Part shown: positions 11,727-24,287 of the stretch, piece by piece
Numbering within the stretch: position 1 is the first letter of the stretch
How the letters are laid out: every line of letters begins with the position of its first letter
NCBI GenBank assembly: GCA_031472005.1
Contig: PZJY01000001.1
Location: 4,092,001-4,156,000 of the forward strand
Length of the DNA stretch: 64,000 nt
Direction of reading: 5' to 3'
From: Tetracladium setigerum
Taxonomy: Eukaryota > Ascomycota > Leotiomycetes > Helotiales
The notes under the pieces: model-generated
The model's input: only the letters and a program-made list of their open reading frames with translations
What the model was told of the DNA's origin: nothing
Database searches by the model: none
Program-made: the position numbers and the translations under genes

Positions 11727-14256
11727 CGAAAAGTGGCCGGCGCTGCCAGAAAGAATTGAACGGAATGGAATTGTATTGAATAGAATTAAGTTGTAAGGAG
11801 TGTGGGTGTCTGTCGACAAGAAGTGTATTGCGTGCCTGCACTTGTTAAGAAGGAGCAAGTAGGGTTGGCTTCAAGACATCGAGTCTGAAGAAAGAAGCAA
11901 CTCGGGGAAGTCGAGGATAGATGATATGTCTGACGAAGCTCGCAATGCGTTCGTCTCATGCAAAGTAACCAAATGGCAGTAGAGTTCCGCTCAGGTAAAG
12001 TGGCGGACGTAGGCTGTATGGAGCCGAAGGCTGTCCTGTATCAAACGCAGGCAAATGTGCGAGGTCTTCCCTCCACCAAAGGATGGATGGATGCCACTTT
12101 ATTCGGTTGAAGATCCCTCGGTCGCCAACACCTCTCGCGAATCAAAAAAAGAAAGAGCCAAAGATCTGCCGAACAAACGGGACCAATCCAAGCAAAAGAT
12201 GTACAACTGAAGCGCAAGAAGAGAAGATGGAAGCGCAAGGATGAGAGAGAAAGACACACAAGGTCAGGAGAGAAATAAGAAGATCGAATGCACAGGATCG
12301 TGGTGAAGATGATCTGTGTGAGGAGGAGAAACACTTTTGATACAAAGCCCGGAACCCACTTCTCTCCCACGAACGGGTCGAAGGGTGAGATGCAGCACGA
12401 ATCGGGCTCCATGTGAAATTGAGGCGAACAAATTGGAAGCTTTGGACCAGGGGGATGGCGTCGGATTCAGCAGGAGGCATGTGGTTTAGCAACTTTGGTA
12501 CCGTACAAACGGAAATACATCTCCTTTTTGGCGGGCACTCTCCGTTGGAAAACTTCCGGACGAAGATAATTCGTATTGAAGAAAACACCATTGTGTTGTT
12601 GTCAATAAATCCAAGGAAGAAGAATCACCCACCTTTCATCGCCAACGCCCCTCCATCAGTACAGCGAGTGACAAGAACATTCGAAGAATCCTCGACTCTC
12701 CACATATTTTTCCATGTCACTCGCCAGTCGCCACTCGTCCACCCACAAGCGTGTTTTGTGTTCGTCGTTCTTTGGACAGGAGTGGTGTGTCCTTGGTGTG
12801 TCTTGGTGTGTTCGATTGTTCCAGGACGTTTCACATAAAATGCTTACAGTAGCGGCGGCGGTGGAGCTAGCCTGCCATCAGCCAATCGCAGATACGAACG
12901 GCCTTTTTCCAGATCACATGTCTTTGGAATTTGTGATTGGTTGGGACATCTCTCGGCGAGGAGGACCTCCCAACCGAAGAAATGCAAATGGAAGTTGACG
13001 ATGTTACTTTGATAGATGAGATGGGTACGATAATTGGTGGTGCTGGTTGAAAATCATGCGAGGTTGACCAAGATAGATCGTGTGGTCGTTTAGGTGGGTA
13101 GGTAGATACTTTGGTACGGCTATTGTTTCTCTTTCACCAAAAAATATTCGTTACATTCATTATTGTCGAGAATAGAGTGCTACAAAACAAACCAACCCAC
13201 TCGCTCCTCTCTCTCCTTTGCACGACACACGTCTCAAACCGCTATGTAGAATAATGGAATACCTTCGTAGAATAGAGTACAAACAAAACCAAAGTCAAGT
13301 GACCCATCATCTCATCTTCCACTCTCCCTCCCTCCCTTGCTTCCTCCCTCGTTTCCTCCCTCCCTTTCGGAAAGCAAACGAGAGAGAAATCCACGCCACA
13401 AACAAAAAAAGGAGATAGAGAATCACAAACCAGTTGCTAGGTGTAACATTACACATACCTTACACATGTAAATCAAACATCTTGGAAGATTCTCATTTGT
13501 AGTGGGAAAAAGTGCATCCATTATATTCATTAATCTGCTTTCTTTTACGCGTTCGCTCGTTCTCATCTTTATTCCTCATCTCTATCTCTCTCTGTGTCTC
13601 TTCTCTCGCTCTCTACCTTACTTCTCATGTCTTTGGATATATATCTCAACTGATTGCTTGAAGCATCCTCCTTTCCATAAGTACACAAGGACAGGACAGC
13701 AAGTACAATACAGTACGTACCCTTTCCACCACCGCTCCCGCCTAAAGCTACTAACTACAATTACAAGAATAATCTTTCTTCTTCTCTCCTCCCTCCCTCA
13801 CTTAATAACCCTCACTCTATGAGACCAAACGAATACCCTCGCATCCCAGAAAAACCCAAGCAGGAGACGAAGACCGACCGAAGGTCAAAAAAGAAGAAGA
13901 AGAGAAGTAGTAAAAGGTTAAGAAAATAAGATGCGGAAATCATTGGGGTATTAGTCAGAAGAAAAAGCACAAAAAAAGGCGAAAACAAGCAGAGAAAGGA
14001 AAGCGCCCACGAATCGGACAAGCAAGGCCTCCTGCAAGAAAAATCTCTCTTCTCTTGAGCAGGAGGAAATAATCCCAGAAAAGCAAAAGCGTAAAAACAA
14101 TAACGCCGGTATCCCATCCATCCACGCTCCGTTACAACCAATCAGTCATTTTCATCCGAATCGCCCAATTGTCTGCCGACATTTTCCAAATGACGAGATA
14201 TCATACAAACAACCACCAGCCAGCCCATATGTTCAGTCCGTTCTCAAGTGCAGTCC
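11727..14256. other. Intergenic region upstream of the GT23-like gene
   Basis: About 2.5 kb lie between two minus-strand genes: promoter side of the GT23-like gene and 3' side of the kinesin. Short frames on both strands overlap and have no recognisable domain. Pyrimidine-rich tracts near 13310-13380 and 13560-13630 look like leader or terminator DNA. No RNA gene was found. Confidence 0.5.
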
Positions 14257-17200
14257 TCAAACAGCCAGCTTTTCCATGCCCGTAGTCACACCCAGAACCG
14301 CCTCCTCATTGGTACTCGCAAGAGGTGGCGAGGCCGAACGTCTCAATCCAGCCAAGGGATTGATATGCGCTGCCTTTTGCTCGAAGCGCGAGTGAGGAAC
14401 ATAAGAAGGAACTCTCACACTTCCTCTCACGCTCTGTGTCAGGTGACCGTTCTCAACTTGATCTTGGATCATATCATCGAGAATCTTGATGTTGTTGCTT
14501 GTGCTTTTGATGCTACTGCTTTTGCGAACTTTGGGGAGGATCTTTGGGCTGTCTACTGGGGACTGGGGCTCGCTGTGAAGATGGGAGGCACGGTTGTTTT
14601 GGGGAGTTAGACCTTCGAGGGCAAGAAGAGTTTGGGTGGTGCGAGGATCTTTGTCTGCGGTATCTCGCGATCGAGCTGCGCTCCGGAGAGCAGCTAGCAT
14701 TCTGTCTTTGTCGTCGAGGCGGGAGCGGAGGTCGGCAATTTCGGAATCTTTCTCCTTGAGCATGGCTGCTACGCCGTGGTCTTCGCCAACCATGATGTTG
14801 GCCTTATTCGAGGCTGAGAATCCAACGGAGGCGCGGGAGTGGCTAGACCGCCGTGCCTGAATGAGTCGTTTCTCCAGAGTCTGACAGTATCGATTCTTGT
14901 CCGCTAGATCAGCTACAAGGGCACGATTCTGTGCTTGTAGAGATGCAATCCCATCACCGAACTCTCCATGCGACTCATCCTCCTCCAGAGACCCATTCTC
15001 ACCAGACAATCTCCGTGGCCCAGGAAGCATACCAATTGTCGAAACCGACGCCACGGAAGCGGTTCGCTCTAAGCTATGCGTCGAAGGAGCCATCGACGAT
15101 CGAGCAGACATGACAGACATGTGTCCATTGGACATAGATTGCCTGGGATGGTTCCCAAGTGACGAATATGAGCCATGGGAGTTGACCCCTGTGGATTTAG
15201 AACTCAGAATGAGTCGATTGAGATGCTCAATTCGTTCCTTGAGAGCAGTGCGAGCTAAATGCATTTCCAGCATTTGTTCCTCATGCCGTAGGTCAGCCTC
15301 CTTCTCACGCTCCTTCTCATCTTCTTCCGATTTGGCCTTCGATTGTCCTTCCAATTGGCCGCGCAATTCGAGAATCTCCATTCGATATCTCTCGAGTAGC
15401 ACTCTGGCGCCACCGTCTCCTCCGGCACCAAGTGCCTCCTCTGCTTTCTTCGCGTGGCTGACAATGTTGTTCTTTGCCCTCGAAGCGAACTTCAGGGTAT
15501 TGAGGGTCTCAGCTGTGTGGGTGTTCATTGCAGATGTTGTACCGGTGGAGCCAATCTGAATCGTACACAGAATACTCACGAGTGAATCTCCGGATAGAGC
15601 ACCCTGCAAAAGTCGAGTGAGCTTACTGTCTCTGTAAGGAAGATGCTTTCCGTCTTTGTCGGTTGGTTTGCCGTCCTTGTCCTTGTCTCCGGATAAGCGA
15701 GCAATGACCGTTCCGAGTGTCAACAAACTCTTGTTAATATGAGAGCCCTCAGTCCGTCGTTCCTTTGTTTCAGCAGCTCGCTCAGAACCAGCCAAATCAA
15801 TCAAACTCAGAGTGGAGACTCGAACACCTCCTGGAAGTATCCCGGATCTCTTGTTGTCGCCCATAGCACCATTTCCTGGGATACGCTCTCGACTTTCCAC
15901 CACAATCTGGACGACTGCGTGACTTCGAGAACTCCTTGAGTTGAACTGCGTTGCCGAAGTTCGTCTCGCCGCGTCACCTCTCGCAATGACTCGAAGTAAT
16001 TGCGTTGGACTCTGAACAATCTCTTCCTTCAAAGGGCTGGCATAAACACCTCGCTTGCTGTCTTCCCGAAGCTTAATTTCTTCCTGCTTCGGGGGATTCG
16101 CACCAAGAGCACCCTCGGCAACCATAGGACTTAACAGATCATGAATCTTCTCATTGTAGATTTCCAGATAACTGACTCGGAGAAGAAATTCTCGCGACGG
16201 TGTTTCGCGAATATAAGAGAAAATGTCGGTAATCGCAAGCGGAATGACACCAGGTGAAGAAGTGGTTCCCTGCATCGAGAACGTTTTCCCGGTACCAGTC
16301 ATTCCGTATGCGAAAACCGTTCCATGATATCCCTCCATTACTCGTCGGACCAATCGTTTCGCGGAGGAATCGTATACTTTGGCATTGTTGTCGTGGGTAG
16401 CGTACACATTGTCTACAAATTGTTAGTACAGATCTCTCCCTTGCTTCTCATGAGAGTCAAAACCTACCATAATAATGGTCACCCCCTTCCTTTCCACGGT
16501 ACGCAACCAAAGATCTCCTCCCATCAACCATCCACTCTCCATCACTTTTGGGAGTACCCCCACTATTCGCGTCAGGGCGTACTCGCACACTGACAATCAC
16601 ATTCCCTTTGATCTCATTACTTTTCGAATCGTGAGGTTCCGAGGATGTCTCTCGCCCCCGGGCTTCGCCATCATCAAATGTCGTCGTCGCAGAAGTTGAG
16701 TACGAATCTTGGGCTGATGAGCTACGGCTCTGTGGCGGGGATGGCAGACTCAACAAACCATCTGATCCTCGAGCTCCTGGCCCACTTGATATCGACCTAC
16801 TATCCCCCGTGCCATTCATCAACGACACGGAGCCGCCACTCGCAAAATTGGTAGTCGGACTGCTCGAAGTTTTAGGGCGCTTTCGTAGCTTCTGTGCGGG
16901 AGTTGCGCCTAGATCTTCTAACGATTCTCTCTTGCTCGCAAGACCACCGGATAAAGGGCTTGGGGGTAGACTCGTCGTTCGGACTCCGCCGCGAGGAGGT
17001 TGTGGAAATGCGTTTATGCTTATCGTTTTCCTAATCGATTTTCCGGCTCCGTTGACTCCAGGAAGCTGTCGTGCCTTCGGAAGTGGAGAGGTTGGACCAT
17101 TCCCACCTGGCGTAGGTGTTGTGGGAAGTGAGAGCTGTGTATGCGATGGTGCGCGCAGTCCACTCCTAGGTAGATTCGGTGTCGAAGCTCCTGATCTGAA

Positions 17201-17323
17201 TTCAGAAGACATTGTTGGAATTCCACCGGTACTTTTGCGGGTCTTCTGGGTCGGTAACGCTGGCAAAGCTGCAGTCGGGGGGCCAAATGAAGGCCTCGAA
17301 GGGCGCGGTATTGATGCGGCCAT
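14257..17323 (-). CDS. Kinesin-7/Kip2-type plus-end motor
   Basis: There are two exons, 17323-16468 and 16412-14257, joined across a 55-nt intron (16413-16467; TACTAAC branch site), giving 1003 residues. Residues 1 to about 235 are a Ser/Pro-rich basic extension. The motor follows: NVIVSVRVRP starts it, the P-loop GMTGTGKT is at about 322-329, NSRSSRSHAVVQ is switch I and LIDLAGSERA is switch II. After the motor come heptad-rich segments and a Ser-rich tail. VIPLAITDIFSYI and the long N-terminal extension fit the CENP-E/Kip2 (kinesin-7) group, called KipA in Aspergillus. These are microtubule plus-end motors that deliver polarity and dynein factors. Orthology to Kip2 rather than another kinesin-7 is inferred. 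Being a kinesin is certain. Confidence 0.93.
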
Positions 17324-20300
17324 ATTGGGGGAGGTTATGGAAATTCTGACGGAAAGGAGCTTCGAACAATAGCGCCTTGACTGTCTTTGGTGAATCTACC
17401 GTTGCGCAGAGGAGGCATCCATAAAGGGGGCAAAGTGTTTATATCACGGTAAAATGTAGACTGGGTTAAAGTTCCGATGGACCCTAAGATGGTGAAACGT
17501 ATAGTCACCTTGAAATTATTCGGGCCCTGGGAAGGATCTGCCGGCAGTGTTTGAAGCTATTCATCCAAACATTAGCGCGCCTGTCAGAAGTCTAACCGGC
17601 AAAACGCCAATCGCAAAACAATGGAATTGTTGTGAGATCAACCGGCCGAGTCCAGGCTCGCGATAATGCTTGCCAGTATGAGTAGTAATAGCAGCAGCAT
17701 TCGCAGCTTCTCAGGAGGAAGATGGGAGGTCTACTCACAATCAAAGGCCGTCACTCCTGTATTGGTCGAAATTCAAATCCAGTCCTGTCAGTTGTATTTC
17801 GTCCAACATGTATGTGTGTGGTGTAATCGTTCTCAAGATATGCGGCTTCCCGGTGTCTCGATTCTTGTGCTACTGGATTTCGCCGTCGCAGATAACTACC
17901 GTTGACAGACCTCCCAGAACAATGACTCGTTCGATAATGCGAGATTCGACACAGCTATCACTCTCGTGAGGATATGCCGCAGAGAACTTCTTTCAAAGGT
18001 GTGGGTGAGGGGTTGGTGTTTAGGTCCTGGCCGAGAATTGGGCTTGCGACTTGGGAGCTGCACTTCCACGCTCCTCGCAAATGAACTGAGTCCGATTATC
18101 TGGAAGCTTTTCGCGGCGACAATTGCTCTCTTCTGAGTTTGCACAGAGTGTTCGTGTCGGCCGTGGGTTTATGAATGTTCTTGAGCGAGTGTGACGGCGT
18201 GTTGGTGACACGGCAGGAGAAGAGCGTCCGTCACTTGAGCGAGTTGTGGTCGGAATTGGGTCGGGATGTGTTTTTCGATTGGTAAGGGAGATAGCGCAGC
18301 GGTTGGTGTCCAGAGTTCCAAGCGGCGTCGCGAAGTGTGTTCTCCTGTCCTCCTATTCTTCTGTCCTCCTGCCCTTCTAAACAATGAGCGCGTCGTCTCC
18401 TATTACTGCAGAACAATAGACAAGTGTCGTATATGGTCGAGAGTCGTGAAGGTGAAGATGGAGGGTGGAGGGAGGTGGTGCTTGGTGGAGTGACGAAAAA
18501 GAAAAAGGATGGTCCTGGAGAGTTGCAGGATGCACGTTCTTTGTAAATGCCTACTTGCCCTCGATACCCCTGAAAGCCGACCGCACGCACACACCCATAA
18601 CGGGATGGTTGGCTTGATACCATAAGAAGCTTGGGTCACTGCAGGTGCCAGGGAGAGTGGGGTGCATTTTGGGTGCGTCTGCGGGCATTTGGAGAGCCTT
18701 TCCAGATGTCTTTGTGACTTGCAATTAAACGATCAGGTCATGGCACTTGACTTCTCCTGCACAGCAGCAGGAGCAGTACAGTAGTACGGCAACTCTATTT
18801 ATTCTTTCTTCCGTCTTAAGTATACCATTACATTCATAATCATTATTTCATATAAAGGGGGAACGCTCTTCTTGCCTTGCACCGCCGTCATCAACTTTTC
18901 CCCCCAAACGCCTTCTCATTTTGTTTACACTTTCCTCCCCCTCAAGCGAAGAAAGGAACAAACATCCCGGCTCCAAAACACCACCATCTTCCTTCCAACA
19001 GCGCGGATCACACAACTAGCTTCCGCAATTTCCTTACTTTTCCTTATCAGTCCAAAGATGGAAGATGATTGTTGCCACAACTCAAAATCGGGGAGACCCC
19101 TTCGAAGTTCTTTCCTTCCCTTCTCCCCTATCCGGACTCGATTTTTCCACACACCAGAGAGAGAAGCAGTTTCCTTCCTCTCCCCCGCCATGATGGGCCT
19201 TTGAAAGACAAGGCTTCATCTCCTGAATTTCCACGAAACGACGATCGGGAATACCGTACCGTAGCCTAGACTGGGGCTCTACAGACTACACACTACAGTA
19301 GGTCCGGCAGTCCCCTTTCCTACTACCCGTTCTTAGACCTACCTCCGTTCTAAAAAAGACATGACGATTTCTGTCTCAAAGAGACGGCCTTCCTAAAAAT
19401 ATATGGGACATCCTTTCAAAGAAAAAGAAAGACACCCAAAAAAGGGTCAAAACGGTCATCCCATCCACCGTTTCAACGCCTTTCCCCAAATTCCAACGAC
19501 TGAAATATCACCAAGAACCCTTGCCCCGGGGCGTTGCTGATATGAACGTGTGACTTTAGCATGATTCTTCCAGAAAGAAAAATCCCGCGAAGGCGAAGTC
19601 GTACTGAACGAGTTAGAAGTGATTGGTTCACAATCCCCCGCAGAACACTGGAACAGTGGATGCGGGAATCAACAATGCATCTCATGGAAGCCATTGGTTG
19701 CTTCACTCCCCCAGTTTCCCATCCATCACCTCCCAAAGTCCCTAAGTAATCAAACAAATTTTCCCAAAGCATACATTCATTCTTCTGATTTGTTCTTATT
19801 TGGTGGTGTAAAATTACAGACCTTCTTTTTTTTTGCACAGAGGAGCAAGTGTGTGTAGTGGTCGACGTCTACATCTACAGTACTCGAATGTTATTTCATT
19901 TCTGCAAGGTGGAAGAGATTCATCACCCCAAAAAGTGGAGGAGAAAGTGGTGATCATGGACTTAAGATTTGCAGGTGTGATTTAACAAGGATTACATGCA
20001 CCCACCACTGTCCCACCGCTGTCCCACCCCCGGCACTTCTCGATTTTTTGCTTCGCTCTTTTTTCCAAGACTCGACGAGTCTGGCTGCTTTTCGTCCGTT
20101 TCGGGTGTGCTATCCCGTGCCAGTCTCCCTCTCTTGTCAAGCCTCATAAAATAGATTTCGGAGACCGATTCCCTATGTTAGACCACTGAACTTCGTCGTT
20201 TTTTTTTTTTTACTTTTTCCACTTGATTTTATCCGAACATTAAACGAACTCATTCCAAGAGGAAATGTGTCGGTTGATATGCAAGGTACGGCGAACTATA

Positions 20301-21010
20301 TCATTGAAGAACAAAATTCTCCGTACAGAGTAAGAAAAGTTACAGCACAACAAAGGAGCTATTTTTATTTCTTTCTTTATTTTCTACATACAAGCTGAAG
20401 CAAGTGCAGCAAGCAGCAAGTCAAGGACTGAAAGGGAGAAAAAAGATTTGTTTGACACTACTCGATGATGGTCATCAAAATAGCTAGTCTTAATTTATGC
20501 GTTATACTTTTTCTGTCTGCCCCAGTGCTTTGGGATGGGACATGACATGACATGTTTCGGTTCGCCTGCCATCCTTGAATCATTTGATCATTTGATCTAC
20601 TAATAATGAGCTTATCCACTCACTACTTTGCAGTAATAGTACTGTATTGGTATTGGCGAGTGAAACATTAACGTACTGTACAAACCGTTGTCTTACAACT
20701 TTTGGCTTAGAGGTATGGTTTCAATCACACTTGTCATAATTTTGAATCGTAGCCTAAACTTTCCCAATTCTCAGTACAATTCGAGGGGTGGCAAGACCCC
20801 TCATCATCCTTACCACATCCAATTCTCTCTCCCTCTCTCTTCCTCTCTCAGAAATTCCATCCTCGAATTCCCATCCCATCGTCTGTCTTTCCCTCGGTAA
20901 AAAAAGACAGTCTGACTGAAAAAAGGGTAGTAATTGTTACAGTATGTGAGTAGTACTATGAATTTGGGTGTTCATAGACAGAATAGCAGGAACTCTTTCT
21001 ACACTTGCAG

Positions 21011-21040
21011 ACATACATACATACATACATACATACATAC
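21011..21040. repeat. (ACAT)n microsatellite
   Basis: The unit ACAT is repeated about 7.5 times without interruption in the intergenic region. It is a simple tetranucleotide repeat and potentially length-variable. Confidence 0.95.
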
Positions 21041-21278
21041 AGCTCAACCAAACCACATTCTCCTATACCCTACAGCATCGATTCTATTCCACCAAAGGAA
21101 GACAGATCTCTTAAAATGACTGAAAAGCACTGAAGATATCCTCAACAAAATCTTCATTCTTCTTTAGAGAAAAGAAAAGAAAGCTCATCAAAACCTATTC
21201 ACTTGATTGTGCGTCATACTGTAACTGTACAATACATGCATAATACATACACACATAGATACAGTACAATATCTTCAA

Positions 21279-21506
21279 TGCAGGTACAATACTCAACAGT
21301 CGGTACGATACAACCTTAATTCCCTCTCTCCTCAAAATTCCAGGTTCTCAAAAGGAAAAAATCCCATCAACACAAAAGTACAGTATACCAAACTGTATTG
21401 TACATCGTACCTGACTAGATGATGCATACATGCATCATTTAGGTGTTCTATGCAGGTACAAAAATTCAAATACCCAACAGTCGGTATGGTACAACCTTAT
21501 TTTCCA
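21279..21506. repeat. Diverged direct duplication of about 45-55 bp
   Basis: Copy A (about 21279-21330) and copy B (about 21451-21506) both read TGCAGGTACAA, then a variable piece, then CAACAGTCGGTA, then TACAACCTTA. Copy B has an insertion of several bases. A shorter third piece, TGCAGGTACAGTACAATAC, occurs near 21590. There is no coding potential. Confidence 0.7.
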
Positions 21507-22068
21507 AACAGTGAGAATAAATGTGAGATTGAGTTGGAAGAAGAAAAAAAAACAAGAAAACCGGGGAAAGTTTATCACACCCTGCTGATGCAGGTACAGT
21601 ACAATACAGCTAGATGCAGTAGGAAAAAAACAAAAATAAAAGAGGAAAAGGAAAAAGAGGCGAGAAAAAGACCTTTTGGGTGTAGCGATAATCGGAGGAC
21701 TCTTTTGGTTGCGTCGGGATAAATATACTATTCTTTCGTCCAGGCTGGTGGGGAAGTGTGGTTGGATGATGGTGAGGAGGAGGAGTTGGGTGTGAACTGT
21801 ACTTGCTCGTTGTTGTGGGATACTTTTAAGAATTGGATTTTATCTCGGTGGTGTTTGTATTCTAGATGTGAAGGGGTTTGGATGTGAATGGTTTTTCTAG
21901 TTTGTATTTCATAGTAGAAGAGTGTTGGTACCGTACTATACATGAAAAGAAGAGATGTACACACAAAACTCTTCACTGGCAGCTCTTTCACTGACAGCTC
22001 TTCCACTCGCTCTTTTAAATCTAAAGTTAACAAGAGGGTATATAAGAGAATAAGAGAAATAAATAACC

Positions 22069-23289
22069 TCACAAACAACGAACACCCCTCCCCACACTCC
22101 CCGTATCAAAAACCTCCATCACACCACCACCAACGGCCTCCTCTAAAATCCACTCAAACCTCACTCCCCAAAAGGCCTTCCACTTCCTCGTCCTCCCCGG
22201 CAAACACCCCTTAAACTCTCCTCTCCTCCTCCTCTTCTCACTCCCCACATCCGCACTCTCAATACCCCCCTCCCACCGCTGCTTCAGCAAATACTCCGGC
22301 ATTTCTCGAAATTTCGATTTCGACAACAGCGCAAGAAGATGTGACTGAGCTCCAGATAAGAGTTTAAGAAATTGCCCAGCCATTGGAACAGCGATGGTGA
22401 AATCACCTGTTCCAGAAAGCGGCTTTGCACCACCGCCTGTTCCGCCGGCGGAGTGAACTGCATTTTGACCACCTACCGCAGCGAGACTGCCAGATGCAGC
22501 GCGAGAGATGGAGGTGATAGATGTCATTGTCCCTCTCATCCCCTCGCCTGGCGCTGAGAAGCCATCAACAGCCGTTCCTGAGGGCGATAAAATCGTCACA
22601 AACCCTGCGTGCAGCAAGGCCTTTGAATCATCCTGTTTAAACTGCACGCGTGAAATCTTTTGAGCCGTAGGATTCTCCCTTAAAAACGCAATGAACATCT
22701 CTTTAATGCTCTGATCCAGGCCGTCACATGCTAGAACCATCGCTTCGAGATCTTGCACGAGGATGAGGCATTCGCCAATGCGACCGCGGCCGCCGATGGT
22801 GATTTTTCGGATGGTTCCTTTTCGTACTAATTCTGCGATTTCTCTGTCGACGGCTGTGGCGGAGTTGAGAAGGGCTTGCACATGACTCACTGTTACCAGC
22901 GGAGGGAGATTTTTGCGGAAATTCAGCACCTCTGCTATTCGAGTTGAATTCATACCGGCTCGTTCCTCGGGCATGGGACTCCACATCTTGCGTTTGATGT
23001 AGAGAATTGCTTGTGCGACGTCGCGAAGGGTGAGATCGGTGGCGAGGGCTTGGATGAGGCCGGTGTCGTTAAGGTGGTCGTTAAAGAGATCTTCTTCTTC
23101 TGCGTCGTCATCTTGATCGGGAGTGTTGGACTCTTGGGTGGATGTTTTGCTGGAGTTGCTTCTTGAAAGAGGTTTGCGCCGCGGGAGATCAGAGTAGGGT
23201 GTTGTGAAGGTGGAGGGGTTGCGCTTGAAGGTGGGTGGTTTTGTGGTTTTTTTAATGCTGGAGTGGGATAGGTTAATGCGGAAACCCAT
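22069..23289 (-). CDS. STK19-family winged-helix protein
   Basis: A single exon encodes 406 residues. Residues about 1-75 are basic and Ser/Thr-rich with an acidic patch (DDDAEEEDLFND). The core contains LPPLVTVSHVQALL, then VDREIAELVRKGTIRK, then FTIAVPMAGQFLKLL and SQLLALLSKSKF-like text. These line up in order with human STK19 (LPPIV..., VDRELEGLRRQGRVR, WLAVPGAGRFIKYF, MVRKAKYREL). STK19 was once called a kinase but is a winged-helix DNA-binding protein with a role in transcription-coupled repair, where it links stalled polymerase II to TFIIH. I see no kinase motifs here, which agrees. The poorly conserved C-terminal 60 residues are basic. Function in this fungus is inferred from the family. 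Confidence 0.8.
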   Translation of the reverse strand: MGFRINLSHSSIKKTTKPPTFKRNPSTFTTPYSDLPRRKPLSRSNSSKTSTQESNTPDQDDDAEEEDLFNDHLNDTGLIQALATDLTLRDVAQAILYIKRKMWSPMPEERAGMNSTRIAEVLNFRKNLPPLVTVSHVQALLNSATAVDREIAELVRKGTIRKITIGGRGRIGECLILVQDLEAMVLACDGLDQSIKEMFIAFLRENPTAQKISRVQFKQDDSKALLHAGFVTILSPSGTAVDGFSAPGEGMRGTMTSITSISRAASGSLAAVGGQNAVHSAGGTGGGAKPLSGTGDFTIAVPMAGQFLKLLSGAQSHLLALLSKSKFREMPEYLLKQRWEGGIESADVGSEKRRRRGEFKGCLPGRTRKWKAFWGVRFEWILEEAVGGGVMEVFDTGSVGRGVRCL

Positions 23290-24287
23290 CTTGTAGCAGT
23301 AGTAAGAGCTGTGAGGAGGCTATAGAGCAAATATCAAGACTTTAAAACGTTATATAAAGTTGGCTTCGAATGTAGTGTTCACCTGTCATTCTCTCTTCAC
23401 TTTCATCCAGGCTTCACTTCGCTTATGTGTTAAACTTAATACGGTTAGCCTGAGTCTTTGTCATCCTGGCAGCCTCAGGCTCCAGGCACTTTTGAGATAC
23501 CTTGATGCTTCGAAGTTCTATTGACCTTTTGCAAATCTTGACAACTTTGCTCAATAGTGGGTAATATCAAGAGTTGTGCCACGTTTTGCGAAGTCCCAAG
23601 TTTCTCTGGTCACTAGCATGCTCTCAAGCGGATTATTCACTGAATCTGAGATCACAATAGCGTGTGCTCGCAGTTAGCAAAAGATTCACTCACACTTTCG
23701 ATAAAAATTGCAAAACACGGCAAAAACTTGAGATTTTGCCTCGCGTGGGAGGTATTAAATGAGGCTAGAGAAGAGAAGTCCTTCTACCAGTATTGGAGAA
23801 GTTTGGTTGTAGCCACAATCGAGATAGTGCCACTCGATCCGCTCATTCGCTATTGATTATACTAAACAGAGGCCTCGGTTTGTTGATTTCAATAATGTCT
23901 TCTTTTCAAAGGTCGAGTGAGTGAAGCTCCGTACTTGTGTACCTAGATACCATACTTCCATCTGCATTGTTGACGAGAACCGTACTACTCAGCCGCTTAG
24001 CGAGGCTTTAGCGCAGTATTCCGAACATCCGCCCACCTTGACTAGATCTCTCGAGAAACATACCAACGTCACAAGAAAGGGTGAAGATTGCTATAATGTA
24101 GAGACGGGATAAATTCAACCCTGCAAGGTTCTTAAAAAGCAATAATGTAGCGACGCTTAACTTCAAGCAGACCCAACCGAAAAGTGATATTCTTCCAGAA
24201 CTGCCGCAATACACACTCACTACAATTGTTTGTCACAATCGCTTACATGACTGACTTTCCCTTTGCTGCAACTGTTCTCAGGTTCTT
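23290..24287. other. Intergenic spacer upstream of the STK19 homologue
   Basis: The 1-kb spacer lies between two minus-strand genes. It should contain the STK19 promoter and the 3' UTR of the membrane-protein gene. No conserved frame, RNA or repeat was seen. Confidence 0.55.

Larger units (their letters stand above)
17324..22068. other. Long intergenic region with simple and dispersed repeats
   Basis: About 4.7 kb carry no supported gene. It includes the kinesin promoter, an (ACAT)n microsatellite, a diverged direct duplication near 21.3 and 21.45 kb, and many GTACAGTA-like words. Frames of 60-130 codons at 18.2-19.3 kb lie on both strands, have low-complexity composition and show no conserved motif. 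An unannotated noncoding RNA or small secreted protein cannot be excluded. Confidence 0.5.

Noticed and set aside
12041..12838. Overlapping frames of 120-150 codons on both strands
   Set aside because: Mutually overlapping, low-complexity, no motif. Better read as promoter/leader DNA.
14897..15559. 220-codon plus-strand frame within the kinesin gene
   Set aside because: Antisense shadow of the kinesin exon, Ser/Arg-rich as expected from reverse-read coding DNA.
16809..17372. 187-codon plus-strand frame at the kinesin 5' end
   Set aside because: Antisense to the low-complexity N-terminal extension of the kinesin. No domain.
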